From: Varibaculum massiliense
GTDB lineage: Bacteria; Actinomycetota; Actinomycetes; Actinomycetales; Actinomycetaceae
Length of the DNA: 64,000 nt
Reading direction: 5' to 3'
Assembly (NCBI RefSeq): GCF_900106855.1
Contig: NZ_FNWI01000004.1
Location: 1,364,001 to 1,428,000, forward strand
Part shown: positions 63,160-64,000 of the stretch, one piece after another
How the letters are laid out: each line of letters starts with the position of its first letter
How positions within the stretch are numbered: position 1 is the first letter of the stretch
The notes under the pieces: generated by a model
Seen by the model: only the letters and a program-made list of their open reading frames with translations
Databases searched by the model: none
Told to the model about the DNA's origin: nothing
Position numbers and translations under genes: made by a program

Positions 63160-64000
63160 GTGAGCAGCCCGGTTACGGTTATCGCGGCGAGGGGGAGCCG
63201 CAGGTGAATCCGCCCGCCCCGGTTTCGGGACAGGGACGCTATTTTCCTCCGCGCAACCCCCAGCAACGCCCGCAGTCAGCTGGTCTTCCTTCGACGCAGG
63301 GACCGGGAATTCCACAAGTTTCGCAGACCCCTGCACTAGCTCCGCAAACCCCTGCTGAACGCCCTCTGCAACACGCGGCTGCCCCGCGATCGGCACTGCC
63401 TCCCCGACAAAGACCCCGGCGCGCGCCAGAACCTACTCAGCCAGCTGAAAGTTATTCGCAGGTCAGCCCGCGCCCAATGGCAACACCGGCAGACCAGCCC
63501 GCTACCTCTGCTAGCTCCCAGCAGCACGTCCCGGCTTCCGCCTCGCCGCCACCAGCCGCGGGTGGATACGATGCTCCTGCCTCTGTTTATGGTTCTTTGC
63601 CCAGCAGTACGCCGGCATCAACCAGCATTTTTACCGCGCCACCAGCTAGTGCGAATGCCGCTCAGGCGTCGCCGCTTATGCCTGCGGTGTCTCCTAAAGA
63701 AGACGAAGATAATCAGGAAGCTACTAAAACCCCGCGGCGCTCTCCGCTCTGGCTGTTGTATGGCCTGGTAGTCCTGGTTCTAATTGCTTTAGTGAGTTGG
63801 CAAATAGTGCGGCTCAGTACCGGGCAAGTTCCCTCCGCGATTCCCTTAGGGGTCCAACCTAGTGCTGCCGAAACCGCGGCGGCTCCCGAACCTAAACCCA
63901 TTGCTACTGCCGATAGTGAGCAGGTGAAAAAGGTATTAGCGGCGCAGCCGGTAAGTCCCGCACAGTTGGGAGGGGACAAGAAGCGAGTAACTTTCCGTTC
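63156..64000 (+). CDS. Proline-rich single-pass membrane protein (partial, runs off the window)
   Basis: An open frame of 281 codons from GTG 63156, overlapping the exonuclease stop by GTGA, with no stop before the window end. The first 195 residues are low-complexity, rich in Pro, Ala, Gln and Ser. A membrane helix lies at about 198-219 (LWLLYGLVVLVLIALVSW), followed by an Ala/Pro-rich linker and the start of a domain (KKVLAAQPVSPAQLGGDKK). The layout of a long cytosolic Pro-rich tail, one helix and an extracellular domain is common in actinobacterial envelope proteins. Function cannot be assigned from this part. Confidence 0.75.
   Translation, partial: MSEQPGYGYRGEGEPQVNPPAPVSGQGRYFPPRNPQQRPQSAGLPSTQGPGIPQVSQTPALAPQTPAERPLQHAAAPRSALPPRQRPRRAPEPTQPAESYSQVSPRPMATPADQPATSASSQQHVPASASPPPAAGGYDAPASVYGSLPSSTPASTSIFTAPPASANAAQASPLMPAVSPKEDEDNQEATKTPRRSPLWLLYGLVVLVLIALVSWQIVRLSTGQVPSAIPLGVQPSAAETAAAPEPKPIATADSEQVKKVLAAQPVSPAQLGGDKKRVTFR

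Overview
The window looks like a chromosomal segment of a low-to-mid GC actinobacterium. Evidence is the WhiB and BldC-type regulators, the bS22-like 32-residue basic peptide, the order aspC-tRNA-Trp-secE-nusG-rplK-rplA, the order dacB-tilS-hpt-ftsH-folE-folP-folBK-DUF3180, frequent GTG/TTG starts and probable leaderless starts. The gene set and the moderate GC fit a host-associated member of the Actinomycetaceae (a Varibaculum-like organism is my guess, at low confidence). I see no prophage, insertion sequence or CRISPR array.

Layout. 78-8542: two stacked ABC export/lipoprotein-type (FtsX/MacB) systems on the minus strand, divergent from a NarL-type two-component system, with two tandem palindromes between them. 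8612-11634: a glycerophosphodiesterase, MurB and a SorC-family regulator; the regulator is divergent from glpF-glpK (11819-14215), so phosphodiester hydrolysis and glycerol uptake/phosphorylation sit together. 14358-23958 (minus): an apparent galacto-N-biose/lacto-N-biose operon with a GH112 phosphorylase, a sugar nucleotidyltransferase, a lipoprotein binding protein with two permeases, an N-acetylhexosamine 1-kinase and a cytosolic beta-helix protein resembling GH136 lacto-N-biosidases. 24050-26766: an OmpR/EnvZ-type system with a small membrane protein. 26862-30984: aminotransferase, tRNA-Trp, secE, nusG, rplK, rplA. 31312-33794: Feo iron uptake, with feoB broken by an in-frame stop. 33999-36160: septum-formation lipoprotein and a PiT/DUF47 phosphate pair. 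36161-38315: a non-coding-rich zone around one exported protein. 38316-43459: a second sugar ABC operon with LacI and YesL. 43725-47357: NlpC/P60 hydrolase, pyrophosphatase, PBP4. 47354-55776: tilS, hpt, ftsH and folate genes. 55763-64000: radA, K+ transport, small regulators, guaB, an exonuclease and the start of a proline-rich membrane protein.

The most unusual content is non-coding. A roughly 380-nt segment at 36301-36680 folds into long nested helices, with G-U pairs that favour the plus strand, and matches no RNA class I recognise. A second candidate RNA (37794-37945) has an extended -10 promoter and a potential H-type pseudoknot. A repeat element with conserved ends and a variable interior occurs twice in opposite orientation (31111-31255 and 38196-38278), each time between convergent gene ends. 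Among proteins, the points to recheck are a Walker B Glu-to-Gln ATPase, a glycerol facilitator with NHV in place of the second NPA, a FolB-FolK fusion with a 260-residue disordered tail, and the feoB nonsense codon. All assignments are from reading the sequence and from memory of the families; no database search was run.
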